Assembly (NCBI GenBank): GCA_039621445.1
Contig: CP154956.1
Coordinates: 88,914,482-88,978,481 of the forward strand
From: Euglena gracilis
Lineage: Eukaryota > Euglenida > Euglenophyceae > Euglenales
Length of the DNA: 64,000 nt
Direction of reading: 5' to 3'
In this document: one piece after another, positions 52,487 through 62,839 of the stretch
How the letters are laid out: every line of letters starts with the position of its first letter
Numbering within the stretch: the first letter of the stretch is position 1
Translations under genes and position numbers: made by a program
Notes under the pieces: model-generated
The model's input: only the letters and a program-made list of their open reading frames with translations
Told to the model about the DNA's origin: nothing
The model's database searches: none

Positions 52487-53405
52487 TGAGCTCTTATCTC
52501 TTTAGAGTAAGAGCGAAGCTTACCACCCCCCCCGAAACCCCCCCTGACCCCCCCGCCCCCCCCCCCCCCGCCGCCCCGCGCCCCCCCCCCTGAGTAGGCC
52601 CGGGCACCCGCGGATTATCGATGTGACCTGATTTCGGGACCCGAGAAGTTAATAGCCTATAGGTTAGGAGACGGTCCCTAGTTTGTCCAGAGCCCGCACT
52701 TTGCCCGCAACTCCGCGCCAGGCCGGAGATCTGGCCCGAGCAAAAAAGTTGTGTACCGTTTTTTTTCCAAAGAACTTTTGTTGGACCGGCAACAGGGGGT
52801 CATTTTCGGGGTCAAAAAATCGAAAAATTCAAAATATCTCGAAAACGCTGGGGAGTTGAGAAAAAGTAAAGAGTACCTCATTCCACAACTTTGGGACGCC
52901 CTATCCACCGGTATGCGCGGTTTGGGCCAACTCCCCGCCTGGGCCGAGATATGGCCGTTTTGTGGTTTTGCCAGGGGGGGGGACTCTGCCGTTTGGAGCC
53001 CAAAACGGGCCAAAAAACCAGTTTTTGCAAAATATCTCCAAAATGGTGGGGAGTTGAAAAAAATGTCCGGAGACCTAAATTGAAGCCCTTGGAACGCCCT
53101 ACCTACTGGTATTTTTATTTCCCCGCAACTCCCTGCCTAGCTCTAGATACGGCCGTTTTCAGGTCCAAATGGCCGTTTTGTACACTTTTCCCTCTATCCG
53201 ACTTAGCCGTTTTCGGGCCAAAAAATCGAAAAAAAATCGAAAAATTTTTTTGTGCCCGAAACCATGTTTTTTGGCTTCCTGGACCCGGAAAAAGTGTTTT
53301 CGAGCCGAAAATTGGCGTTTTTTTATTTTTTTTTGTGCCCGAAACCATGGTTTTTTGGCTTCCGGCCGCCCCGAAAGTTTGTTCGAGCCGACAAATTGGC
53401 GTTTT
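52487..53405. repeat. Diverged relative of the 1.73-kb unit plus satellite
   Basis: Begins with the hairpin block GCTGAGCTCTTATC...AAGAGCGAAGCTTACC and the CTATAGGTTAGGAGACGGTC module, as do the three tandem units at 54.3-59.5 kb. It then has two CCCGAGATATGGCCG modules and about one unit of 170-bp satellite (53220-53405). Confidence 0.75.
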
Positions 53406-53413
53406 TCGCACCG

Positions 53414-54235
53414 GATGGCCATCATGACCAATGATGGCCATCATGACCAATGATGGCCATCATGACCCCGGATGGCCATCATGACCCCGGATGGCCATCA
53501 TGACCCCGGATGGCCATCATGACCAACGATGGCCATCATGACCAATGATGGCCATCATGACCAATGATGGCCATCATGACCCCGGGTGGCCATCATGACC
53601 CCGGATGGCCATCATGACCAATGATGGCCATCATGACCCCGTATGGCCATTGTGACCCCGGATGGCCATCATGAGCAATGATGGCCATCATGACCCCGGG
53701 TGGCCATCATGACCCCGGATGGCCATCATGACCCCGGATGGACATCATGACCCCGGATGGCCATCATGACCAATGATGGCCATCATGACCCCGGATGGCC
53801 ATCATGACCAATGATGGCCATCATGAGCCATGATGGCCATCATGACCAATGATGGCCATCATGACCAATGATGGCCATCACGACCCCGGATGGCCATTGT
53901 GACCCCGGATGGCCATCATGAGCAATGATGGCCATCATGACCAATGATGGCCATCATGACCAATGATGGCCATCATTACCCCGGGTGGCCATCATGACCC
54001 CGGATGGCCATCATGACCAATGATGGCCATCATTACCCCGGGTGGCCATCATGACCCCGGATGGACATCATGACTCCGGATGGCCATCATGACCAATGAT
54101 GGCCATCATGACCAATGATGGCCATCATTACCCCGGATGGCCATCATGACCCCGGATGGCCTTCATGACCCCGGATGGCCATCATGACCAATGATGGCCA
54201 TCATGCCCAATGATGGCCTTGATGGCCATCATGAC
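53414..54235. repeat. Minisatellite, 19-bp palindromic unit, about 43 copies
   Basis: Two unit types alternate: ATGATGGCCATCATGACCA and GGATGGCCATCATGACCCC. Both hold the inverted halves ATGGCCAT, and the first contains ATGATGGCCATCAT, a perfect 14-bp palindrome. Some blocks recur in the same order, suggesting multi-unit amplification. Confidence 0.95.
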
Positions 54236-54257
54236 CGGGCTGGGCCGCCGGGCCGGG

Positions 54258-57200
54258 TCTCCCAAAGAGCTCAGCTCTACGTCACACCCTGGTCGCTGAG
54301 CTCTTATCTCTTTAGAGTAAGAGCGAAGCTTACCACCCCGGTTCGGGCCCCCCCCCTGCCCCCCCCGCCCCCCCCCCGCCCCCCCCCCTGAGTAGGCAGG
54401 GAGGCCTGAGGATTATCGTTGTGATCGAATTTCCGGGGCCCCAAAGTGAATATCCTATAGGTTAGGAGACGGTCCCAGGTTGCCCAAGCACCCTCACAAT
54501 AGCCGTAGCTCTCCGCCGGTTCGGAGATCGGGCCCGAGCAAAAAAGTTGCGTACCGTTTTTTTTTTTCGGGGAAATTGCAGGTTTTTGGGGGGTCAAAAA
54601 ATCGAAAAATTCAAAATATCTCGAAAACGCTGCGGAGTTGAGAAAAATTAAAGAGGACGTCATTCCACAACTTTGGGACGCCCGATCGATCGGTATGCGC
54701 GGTTTGGGCCAACTCCCCGCCTAGCCCGAGATACGGCCGTTTTGGGGTTTTGGGCCAGTTTGGCCAGTTTTGGCCATTTCGGGCCTGTACAGGGCCCGAA
54801 ACCGTAATTCGCCCGTATCTCGGGCTAGACGGGGAGTTGCAGCCCAAACCAGGGGGTCAATCATTAGGTTTAGGGGGGGGTTTTGACCGTTTTTTGGGGT
54901 TCCCGGGGTCTGGTTGTGCCATTTTGGGCCAGTTTTGGGTAATCGGGGACCCATGCGGGGGTTCGAGGGCAGCCGGGCTGGGGGTCCAAAAATCGAAAAA
55001 TTCAAAATATGTTGAAAACGCTGTGGAGTTTAGGAAAAATGATGGCGACCTTATTTGACGACCTTGGAACGCCCTATCGATCGCTATGCGCGGTTTGGGC
55101 CAACTCCTCGCCTAGCCCATTTTGGGGGTTTTGGGCCAATTTTGCCAGTTCTGGCCATTTCGGGGCCGGAAACCGTAAATTGACCGTATCTCGGGCTAGA
55201 CGAGGAGTTGGGACCCAAACCAGGGGTCAATCATGAGGTTTAGGGGGGGGGGGTTTGACCGTTTTTTGGGGTTCCCGGGGCCTGGTTGTGCGATTTTGGG
55301 CCAGTTTTGGGTATTCGGGGACCCCACCGGGCGCCGTCAGGGCGGCTGGGCGAGGGGGTGGCAGGTCGGGACCCAAAATTTCGAAAAAAATTTTTTCGCT
55401 CAAAAACACTTTTTTTCACTTTAGAACATCAAAAAAAGTGTTTTTGAGCGAAAAAAATTTTTCCGACCCGGACCCCCCCCCCCCCCCATGCCCCCTGTGG
55501 ATGGGGCCCCCCTGGCCGGTGGACTTAGCCATTTTTGGGTCAAAAAGTCGAAAAAATTTGAAATTTTTTTTTGCCCAAAACCATGATTTTTGACCTCCCG
55601 GACCCGAAAAAAGTGTTTTCAAGCCAAAATTGAGCTTTTTTCGACCCGCCGGCGCCCCGTTTTGGGCCGCCAACCCATTGACTTTGGGTCAAAACCGGGC
55701 CAAAACAGTGGAAAAAAATCGAAAATTTTTTTTTGCCCCAAAACGATGTTTTCTGGCCTCCCGGACCCGGAAAGCCTGTGTTTGAGCCGAAAATGAGCGT
55801 TTTTCGACCCGCCAGCGCCCCGTTTTGGGCCACCAACCCATGACTTTGGGTCAAAACCGGTCAAAAAAGTCGAAAAAAAATCGAAAAAACTTTTGGGCCC
55901 CAAAACGATGTTTTTTGGCCTCCCTGACCCAGAAAAACTGTTTTTGGGCCGAAAATGAGCGTTTTTCGCGGGCCGGGCCGGGGTGGTCTCCCAAAGAGCT
56001 CAGCTCTACGTCACACCCTGGTCGCTGAGCTCTTATCTCTTTAGAGTAAGAGCGAAGCTTACCACCCCGGTTCGGGACCCCCCCTGACCCCCCCGCCCCC
56101 CCCCCGCCCCCCCCCTGAGTAGGCAGGGAGGCCTGAGGATTATCGTTGTGATCGAATTTCCGGGGCCCCAAAGTGAATATCCTATAGGTTAGGAGACGGT
56201 CCCAGGTTGCCCAAGCACCCTCACAATAGCCGTAGCTCTCCGCCGGTTCGGAGATCGGGCCCGAGCAAAAAAGTTGCGTACCGTTTTTTTTTTCGGGGAA
56301 ATTGCAGGTTTTTGGGGGGTCAAAAAATCGAAAAATTCAAAATATCTCGAAAACGCTGCGGAGTTGAGAAAAATTAAAGAGGACGTCATTCCACAACTTT
56401 GGGACGCCCGATCGATCGGTATGCGCGGTTTGGGCCAACTCCCCGCCTAGCCCGAGATACGGCCGTTTTGGGGTTTTGGGCCAGTTTGGCCAGTTTTGGC
56501 CATTTCGGGCCTGTACAGGGCCCGAAACCGTAATTCGCCCGTATCTCGGGCTAGACGGGGAGTTGCAGCCCAAACCAGGGGGTCAATCATTAGGTTTAGG
56601 GGGGGTTTTTGACCGTTTTTTGGGGTTCCCGGGGTCTGGTTGTGCCATTTTGGGCCAGTTTTGGGTAATCGGGGACCCATGCGGGGGTTCGAGGGCAGCC
56701 GGGCTGGGGGTCCAAAAATCGAAAAATTCAAAATATGTTGAAAACGCTGTGGAGTTTAGGAAAAGTGATGGCGACCTTATTTGACGACCTTGGAACGCCC
56801 TATCGATCGCTATGCGCGGTTTGGGCCAACTCCTCGCCTAGCCTGAGATATGGCCATTTTGGGGGTTTTGGGCCAGTTTTGCCAGTTCTGGCCATTTCGG
56901 GGCCGGAAACCGTAAATTGACCGTATCTCGGGCTAGACGAGGAGTTGGGACCCAAACCAGGGGTCAATCATGAGGTTTAGGGGGGGGTTTTGACCGTTTT
57001 TTGGGGTTTTTCCCGGGGCCTGGTTGTGCGATTTTGGGCCAGTTTTGGGTATTCGGTACCCCACCGGGCGCCGTCAGGGCGGCTGGGCGAGGGGGTGGCA
57101 GGTCGGGACCCAAAATTTCGAAAAAATTTTTTTCGCTCAAAAACACTTTTTTTTCACTTCAGAACATCAAAAAAAGTGTTTTTGAGCGAAAAAAAATTTT

Positions 57201-59495
57201 CCGACCCGGACCCCCCCCCCCCATGCCCCCCGTGGATGGGGCCCCCCTGGCCGGTGGACTTAGCCATTTTTGGGTCAAAAAGTCGAAAAAATTTGAAAAT
57301 TTTTTTTTGCCCAAAACCATGATTTTTGACCTCCCGGACCCGAAAAAAGTGTTTTCAAGCCAAAATTGAGCTTTTTTCGACCCGCCGGCGCCCCGTTTTG
57401 GGCCGCCAACCCATTGACTTTGGGTCAAAACCGGGCCAAAACAGTGGAAAAAAATCGAAAATTTTTTTTTGCCCCAAAACGATGTTTTCTGGCCTCCCGG
57501 ACCCGGAAAGCCTGTGTTTGAGCCGAAAATGAGCGTTTTTCGACCCGCCAGCGCCCCGTTTTGGGCCACCAACCCATGACTTTGGGTCAAAACCGGTCAA
57601 AAAAGTCGAAAAAAATCGAAAAAACTTTTGGGCCCCAAAACGATGTTTTTTGGCCTCCCTGACCCAGAAAAACTGTTTTTGGGCCGAAAATGAGCGTTTT
57701 TCGCGGGCCGGGCCGGGGTGGTCTCCCAAAGAGCTCAGCTCTACGTCACACCCTGGTCGCTGAGCTCTTATCTCTTTAGAGTAAGAGCGAAGCTTACCAC
57801 CCCGGTTCGGGACCCCCCCTGACCCCCCCCTGACCCCCCCCCCCCCCCGCCCCCCCCCCCTGAGTAGGCAGGGAGGCCTGAGGATTATCGTTGTGATCGA
57901 ATTTCCGGGGCCCCAAAGTGAATATCCTATAGGTTAGGAGACGGTCCCAGGTTGCCCAAGCACCCTCACAATAGCCGTAGCTCTCCGCCGGTTCGGAGAT
58001 CGGGCCCGAGCAAAAAAGTTGCGTACCGTTTTTTTTTCGGGGAAATTGCAGGTTTTTGGGGGTCAAAAAATCGAAAAATTCAAAATATCTCGAAAACGCT
58101 GCGGAGTTGAGAAAAATTAAAGAGGACGTCATTCCACAACTTTGGGACGCCCGATCGATCGGTATGCGCGGTTTGGGCCAACTCCCCGCCTAGCCCGAGA
58201 TACGGCCGTTTTGGGGTTTTGGGCCAGTTTGGCCAGTTTTGGCCATTTCGGGCCTGTACAGGGCCCGAAACCGTAATTCGCCCGTATCTCGGGCTAGACG
58301 GGGAGTTGCAGCCCAAACCAGGGGGTCAATCATTAGGTTTAGGGGGGGGTTTTTGACCGTTTTTTGGGGTTCCCGGGGTCTGGTTGTGCCATTTTGGGCC
58401 AGTTTTGGGTAATCGGGGACCCATGCGGGGGTTCGAGGGCAGCCGGGCTGGGGGTCCAAAAATCGAAAAATTCAAAATATGTTGAAAACGCTGTGGAGTT
58501 TAGGAAAAGTGATGGCGACCTTATTTGACGACCTTGGAACGCCCTATCGATCGCTATGCGCGGTTTGGGCCAACTCCTCGCCTAGCCTGAGATATGGCCA
58601 TTTTGGGGGTTTTGGGCCAGTTTTGCCAGTTCTGGCCATTTCGGGGCCGGAAACCGTAAATTGACCGTATCTCGGGCTAGACGAGGAGTTGGGACCCAAA
58701 CCAGGGGTCAATCATGAGGTTTAGGGGGGGGGTTTTGACCGTTTTTGGGGTTTTTCCCGGGGCCTGGTTGTGCGATTTTGGGCCAGTTTTGGGTATTCGG
58801 TACCCCACCGGGCGCCGTCAGGGCGGCTGGGCGAGGGGGTGGCAGGTCGGGACCCAAAATTTCGAAAAAATTTTTTTCGCTCAAAAACACTTTTTTTTCA
58901 CTTCAGAACATCAAAAAAAGTGTTTTTGAGCGAAAAAAAATTTTCCGACCCGGACCCCCCCCCCCATGCCCCCCGTGGATGGGGCCCCCCTGGCCGGTGG
59001 ACTTAGCCATTTTTGGGTCAAAAAGTCGAAAAAATTTGAAAATTTTTTTTTGCCCAAAACCATGATTTTTGACCTCCCGGACCCGAAAAAAGTGTTTTCA
59101 AGCCAAAATTGAGCTTTTTTCGACCCGCCGGCGCCCCGTTTTGGGCCGCCAACCCATTGACTTTGGGTCAAAACCGGGCCAAAACAGTGGAAAAAAATCG
59201 AAAAATTTTTTTTGCCCCAAAACGATGTTTTCTGGCCTCCCGGACCCGGAAAGCCTATGTTTGAGCCGAAAATGAGCGTTTTTCGACCCGCCAGCGCCCC
59301 GTTTTGGGCCACCAACCCATGACTTTGGGTCAAAACCGGTCAAAAAAGTCGAAAAAAATCGAAAAAACTTTTGGGCCCCAAAACGATGTTTTTTGGCCTC
59401 CCTGACCCAGAAAAACTGTTTTTGGGCCGAAAATGAGCGTTTTTCGCGGGCCGGGCCGGGGTGGTCTCCCAAAGAGCTCAGCTCTACGTCACACC
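54258..59495. repeat. 1.73-kb unit repeated three times in tandem
   Basis: The word GAGCTCAGCTCTACGTCACA starts at 54267, 55996, 57731 and 59474, so periods are 1729, 1735 and 1743 bp. Units differ mainly in homopolymer length, plus a few substitutions. Each unit has the hairpin block GCTCTTATCTCTTTAGAGTA, two CTCGGGCTAGACGGGGAG modules, a palindromic block with AAAAAGTGTTTTTGAGCG, about 2.5 copies of 170-bp satellite, and a CCGGGCC junction. No genes were seen. Confidence 0.95.
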
Positions 59496-59499
59496 CTGG

Positions 59500-59785
59500 T
59501 GGGGGGACACCCCCATCTAACAATTTTCAGCACGGCGTGAAGTGCCGGGCCGAAAAAAAAATCGAGCCCCCCCCAAAAGCAGCCAAAAGAGTGCCATTTC
59601 GGGCACTTTTTTGGGCCAAAGTTTGTCAAAATGCCAAAATTTTCCGCTCGAAGCGCGGAAAGAAAATTTGGACCTTGATGGGGAGTCCCAGGCACCCCCT
59701 GGGTCGGTCCAGACCTCCTTTTTGCAGGGGGGGGGGGGTCCGGAGCCCCCCACCTAAACCCCGTACACTCTCCTTATATTGATGC
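59500..59785. repeat. Decayed relative of the CAGGGTTTGATATAAGG element
   Basis: Carries GGGGGGACACCCCCATC, two weakened hairpins (CACGGCGTGAAGTGCCGGG at 59531 and CCGCTCGAAGCGCGG near 59643), and CCCCCCACCTAAACCCC followed by CTCCTTATATTGATGCTTG. That end is a diverged inverted copy of the end at 22736. Confidence 0.65.
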
Positions 59786-60239
59786 TTGAGGCCTTCTTGT
59801 CGTGAAAGATATTCACCACCGGGGGGGGGGACTTTTTCACAGGGCCAACGCCACCAACCAACTTTTCCTTAAAAACCAACCCACCCACCCACAATCCCCC
59901 CCAGGGGAATCATCCACCCACCCCCACCCAAAACCCACTCCAAATTGGCTGAAACAACCTTGACCCAAAGGTCCGGCTGCATTGACCCATGGTGCACCAT
60001 AATCCCAGGGGGGGGCTCTCCGCCCACAGACTCGATGACAGTTTTCTTCTTCTTCGTTTTGATCTCGCCGACCAAGCAAGTGTGCGCGGTCCCCAAGTGG
60101 ATTTGCCTCAATTCGCCACCATGGGTTAATTTAACACCTGCGGTACCCCTCCCCCCGGGGTTTCGAGGGTGGGTTGAGGCCGCGTCTCTCTCTCTGCTCC
60201 GCCACTCCACCCAGTGCTCCACAGCCCCCGCCGGCCGGG

Positions 60240-60429
60240 AGGGGCAGTGCTTGTAGATCATGTCGAGCACCATTCGCGGGGTGGCGGGCTTCGGCAGGAG
60301 GTCGGTCGCCCCGGCGAGGGCGACCTGCTCCAGGGTGGCCTCGCCGACCTCCGCCGAGAACACGACGATGGGCAGCGTGCACCGCAGCTGTTGGCGCAGC
60401 CGTTGGGCGGCGCGCTGGTCACAGGGCCG
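60240..60429 (-). CDS. Receiver exon C (second half of the domain)
   Basis: Reads [38 protein letters not shown], then [19 protein letters not shown]. It contains the Ser/Thr and Lys switch residues. Possible acceptors are GCACAG|CGG (start 60429) and GACCAG|CGC (start 60414), both phase 0. The frame stays open to about 59869, but the sequence after KHCPS loses protein character, so a stop or another donor must be near 60200-60240. Confidence 0.8.
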
Positions 60430-61150
60430 CTGTGCGAAGGACACCCCACGCCATAAACCTGGTCAGATGTCATACAAAACGAAACATTTGCCGTTGTTCT
60501 GACGAAGACATCGTTCCAAAACAGCAAGTTATGTGCAATTTTTATAATTTTGGCCATATTTTGTTTGAAATATGAAGAAAACGTTACTTTCTATATTTCA
60601 TAATCACACGAACCATTTCAGAATTAGCAAGGACGTCAGGGGCTTCCCAAACGATCAAGCAGGTTCGAGCCTGTTCCACACATCACACACCAGGTCGGAA
60701 ACCCGGTGGGAGGCACCGCCACAAAATCAGCACTCGTTTGGCACCCCCAGGGCCAGCGCGGGCGGGTGGCAGCGATGCCGTCCATCACTGGCATGCGGAG
60801 GTCCATCAGTACCACGTCAAAGCCCGCCGGGTTGGCCGCCACCAGGTCGCACGCCACCTTGCCATTGGGGGCCACCGCGTACGTGAGGCCCGCCTGGTCC
60901 AGGCACCGGGGTCACCGCTGGGCGGGCGTCTGTGGGCTCAGCGGCTGAAGATCTCCTCAATCCACTGGCCCGGGTCTGATTGGGGGGGGGGGGGTACGAG
61001 ACACATGCGGCACATTAAATGGGTGCTCGCCAACCAGTTGGGCCCAGGGAGTAGACAGCCATATACTTCAGTCAGCTGAATAGAAATAACAAGCGTACCC
61101 CTTCATTTCTGTTTTAACAGAAATACCCACTGCCGTATGGCGCACTTGTT

Positions 61151-61204
<54 letters not shown>

Positions 61205-61784
61205 AATACTCCAAACCTACCCCCCTCCGCACATCTTATTTTTGGATCCGTTGCTGGAAACCCCCAGAGGGGTCCAATTTTTTGGATTGTTTCTTGACCA
61301 AGCTGGACCCAGACCTTTTCATTTACGGGTTTCCAAATCAGTACAATTTTTCCTTCAGCTCTTTGCGCCATGTGAAAATTGGTATGGGATGACTTTACCA
61401 TGTTTTTTTTGACTTCAAAAACACCAAAATACTGAAATTCCATCATTTTTGTGCCTGAATTGGGAGTTTTTGATAATTTTTCAGGGAACTTCTTCACCAT
61501 CCCTAGCGCTTGGCGGGTCCTAAATTTGGTGGGGATCTTATTCTAGTCCTAAATTTGGGGGGGGGGCAGGTTAATGCAAATTTTTCACACACACACACAC
61601 ACAGCCGCCGCATAAAAAATGCACAGCGACTCCAAGCACATGGTATTGGTATTGTCTTCGGGAATCCACTCCCACACCATCCAGCCCAGCAATGTGTGGC
61701 ACACCACCTTCTGGCACACCACATTGTCCTCCACCACCAGCACACGGGGCTTCAGTGGGGACTTGGTGGGATGGCGGGGCAGGA
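60240..61784 (-). CDS. Response-regulator receiver domain, three exons (probable hybrid histidine kinase C-terminus)
   Basis: Receiver domains accept a phosphoryl group on an aspartate from a histidine kinase or phosphotransfer protein. The three exons (61678-61784, about 60762-60893, about 60240-60429) supply all the key residues in order. These are the acidic pair in VLVVEDN, the phospho-acceptor Asp in [13 protein letters not shown], the Ser in PIVVFSAEV, and the Lys in LLPKPATP. Third positions are almost all G or C in the last exon. The family is clear. That it is a hybrid kinase rather than a stand-alone regulator is an inference, from the receiver type and a possible ATPase-domain tail upstream at 62685. 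The true N- and C-termini are not resolved. Confidence 0.82.
60762..60893 (-). CDS. Receiver exon B (phospho-acceptor Asp)
   Basis: The acceptor CTGGACCAG|GCG gives phase 0, matching the end of exon A; an in-frame TGA lies a few codons upstream. It reads [19 protein letters not shown], then [20 protein letters not shown] and Arg. The Asp in LMDLRMP is the expected phosphorylation site. The donor is not clear. GGG|GTGCC just downstream breaks the frame to exon C, while GT donors at ACGA|GTGCTG or TTT|GTGGCG would lengthen the loop. Confidence 0.8.
61145..61205. repeat. (TTG)n microsatellite
   Basis: About 20 TTG trinucleotides inside the intron between receiver exons A and B. Confidence 0.97.
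61230..61575. repeat. Decayed C/G-tract element inside the receiver gene intron
   Basis: Aligns with 24230-24600 through TTTTTGGATCCGTTGCTGGA, GTTTCTTGACC, CAGCTCTTTGCGCCATGTG and TCAGGGAA. The hairpins and G runs are eroded, so this is an old copy. Confidence 0.7.
61678..61784 (-). CDS. Receiver exon A (first beta strand and acidic pair)
   Basis: Acceptor GGGAGTTCAG|TCCTG and donor GGATG|GTGTGG, ending in phase 0. It reads [20 protein letters not shown], then [15 protein letters not shown]. Pro-Leu-Lys-Pro-x-VLVVEDN followed by x-x-x-x-K-V is the standard start of a receiver domain fused after a linker. Joining to exon B gives a loop about two residues longer than usual. Confidence 0.8.
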
Positions 61785-62599
61785 CTGAACTCCCATCCGG
61801 TCAAAGCAAAAGAGCAGCGAGTTTCTTTGAGGGCGGCAACTTTGGGTGTCTTTTTTTCGCCGGCGAACAAGGCATGGCCTCACAAGGTCACAAGGGGAAA
61901 GCGCGAAGCCTGAGGAGTCATATCCCTCCCTTGTTTGCGTGCGCAGCAGCTCGGGCCCCTCCTGACGATTTTTCAAAAAAAATTACACAATTTTCGATGG
62001 TGAGAAAACAGAGGCTGGCGGGACTGGTTTTCCACCGGCGGCCATCAACAGGGACATGCTCCACAACTGAGGGGGGTTTCTTTCACCATGACGACGCGAC
62101 GGTTACTCTGGTACATAACAGGCGTGGTTCCCACGAGTCCGGAAATCCTACCCCGCTCACCCACCCAGCCAGCCTGCATGGCCACCAAGCCGGGAAATTG
62201 GGCTTTCTGAGGCATTTTTTCCAAAAGCCGGCCCTGTTCGGCCATAGGTGCCTGGTTAGAGTTTTCCCACCGGGGGGGGGGGGGGCTGTGAAGCTGGAAA
62301 CTGAAATGTGTAAATACGGTAAATTGTGGACTGTGTGCCAACACAGCCCAGTCCCTCTGTGATGCCCCAGACGGGGATTCAGCCAGCAACCTTTTTCCAA
62401 CCAGCCCGAAACTATGTAACGTATGAATATTGAAGGTTTCGTTTGAAAATTTCGTTTGAAAAATGAGGGGGGAACTACAGAAGGTTATGATTCCACAGTG
62501 AGCTCCCAATCGAGCGGTCCCTTCAGCCCTGGGTAGGGGGGGATGGTGGATGGCGCAGCTGGCTTCTCAGCAGGGACAGGAGATTGCTCTGGCATATTG

Positions 62600-62685
62600 T
62601 GAGCAAGCTCCTGAGAATGGGCTGGGCTTCCACTCTTCTTCCCCCACGGCACAAGACAACTCCAAACGCACCTTCACCAGGCTTC
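62600..62685 (-). CDS. Possible histidine kinase ATPase-domain tail exon
   Basis: After AAAAAG|GA the frame reads [21 protein letters not shown]-x-x-x-V-x-L-E-L resembles the last strand of a histidine kinase ATP-binding domain, which would sit just before the receiver linker. The acceptor lies only a few bases from a (GGAT)n repeat and lacks a pyrimidine tract. No HEIRTPL-type H box or GTGLGL G box was found in the remaining 1.3 kb. Confidence 0.25.
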
Positions 62686-62698
62686 CTTTTTGTGATAT

Positions 62699-62832
62699 AT
62701 CCATCCATCCATCCATCCGTCCGTCCGTCCATCCGTCCGTCCATCCATCCATTCATTCATCCCTCCAGCCAGCCAGCCAGCCATCCGTCCGTCCATCCAT
62801 CCATTCATCCATCCATCAATCCATCCATCATT
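62699..62832. repeat. (CCAT)n/(CCGT)n tetranucleotide repeat
   Basis: About 33 tetranucleotide units with CCGT, CATT and CCAG variants. An inverted short relative, (GGAT)n, lies at 63013-63034. Confidence 0.95.
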
Positions 62833-62839
62833 CATCTTT

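Noticed and set aside
53414-54235. CRISPR-like regular array
   Set aside because: Units are contiguous tandem repeats without unique spacers, in a eukaryotic context without cas genes.
62523-62756. Protein kinase glycine loop (GEGAFGVV) on the minus strand
   Set aside because: Isolated match beside a tetranucleotide repeat; no Lys, HRD or DFG motifs follow. Another frame over the same bases fits a histidine kinase tail better.
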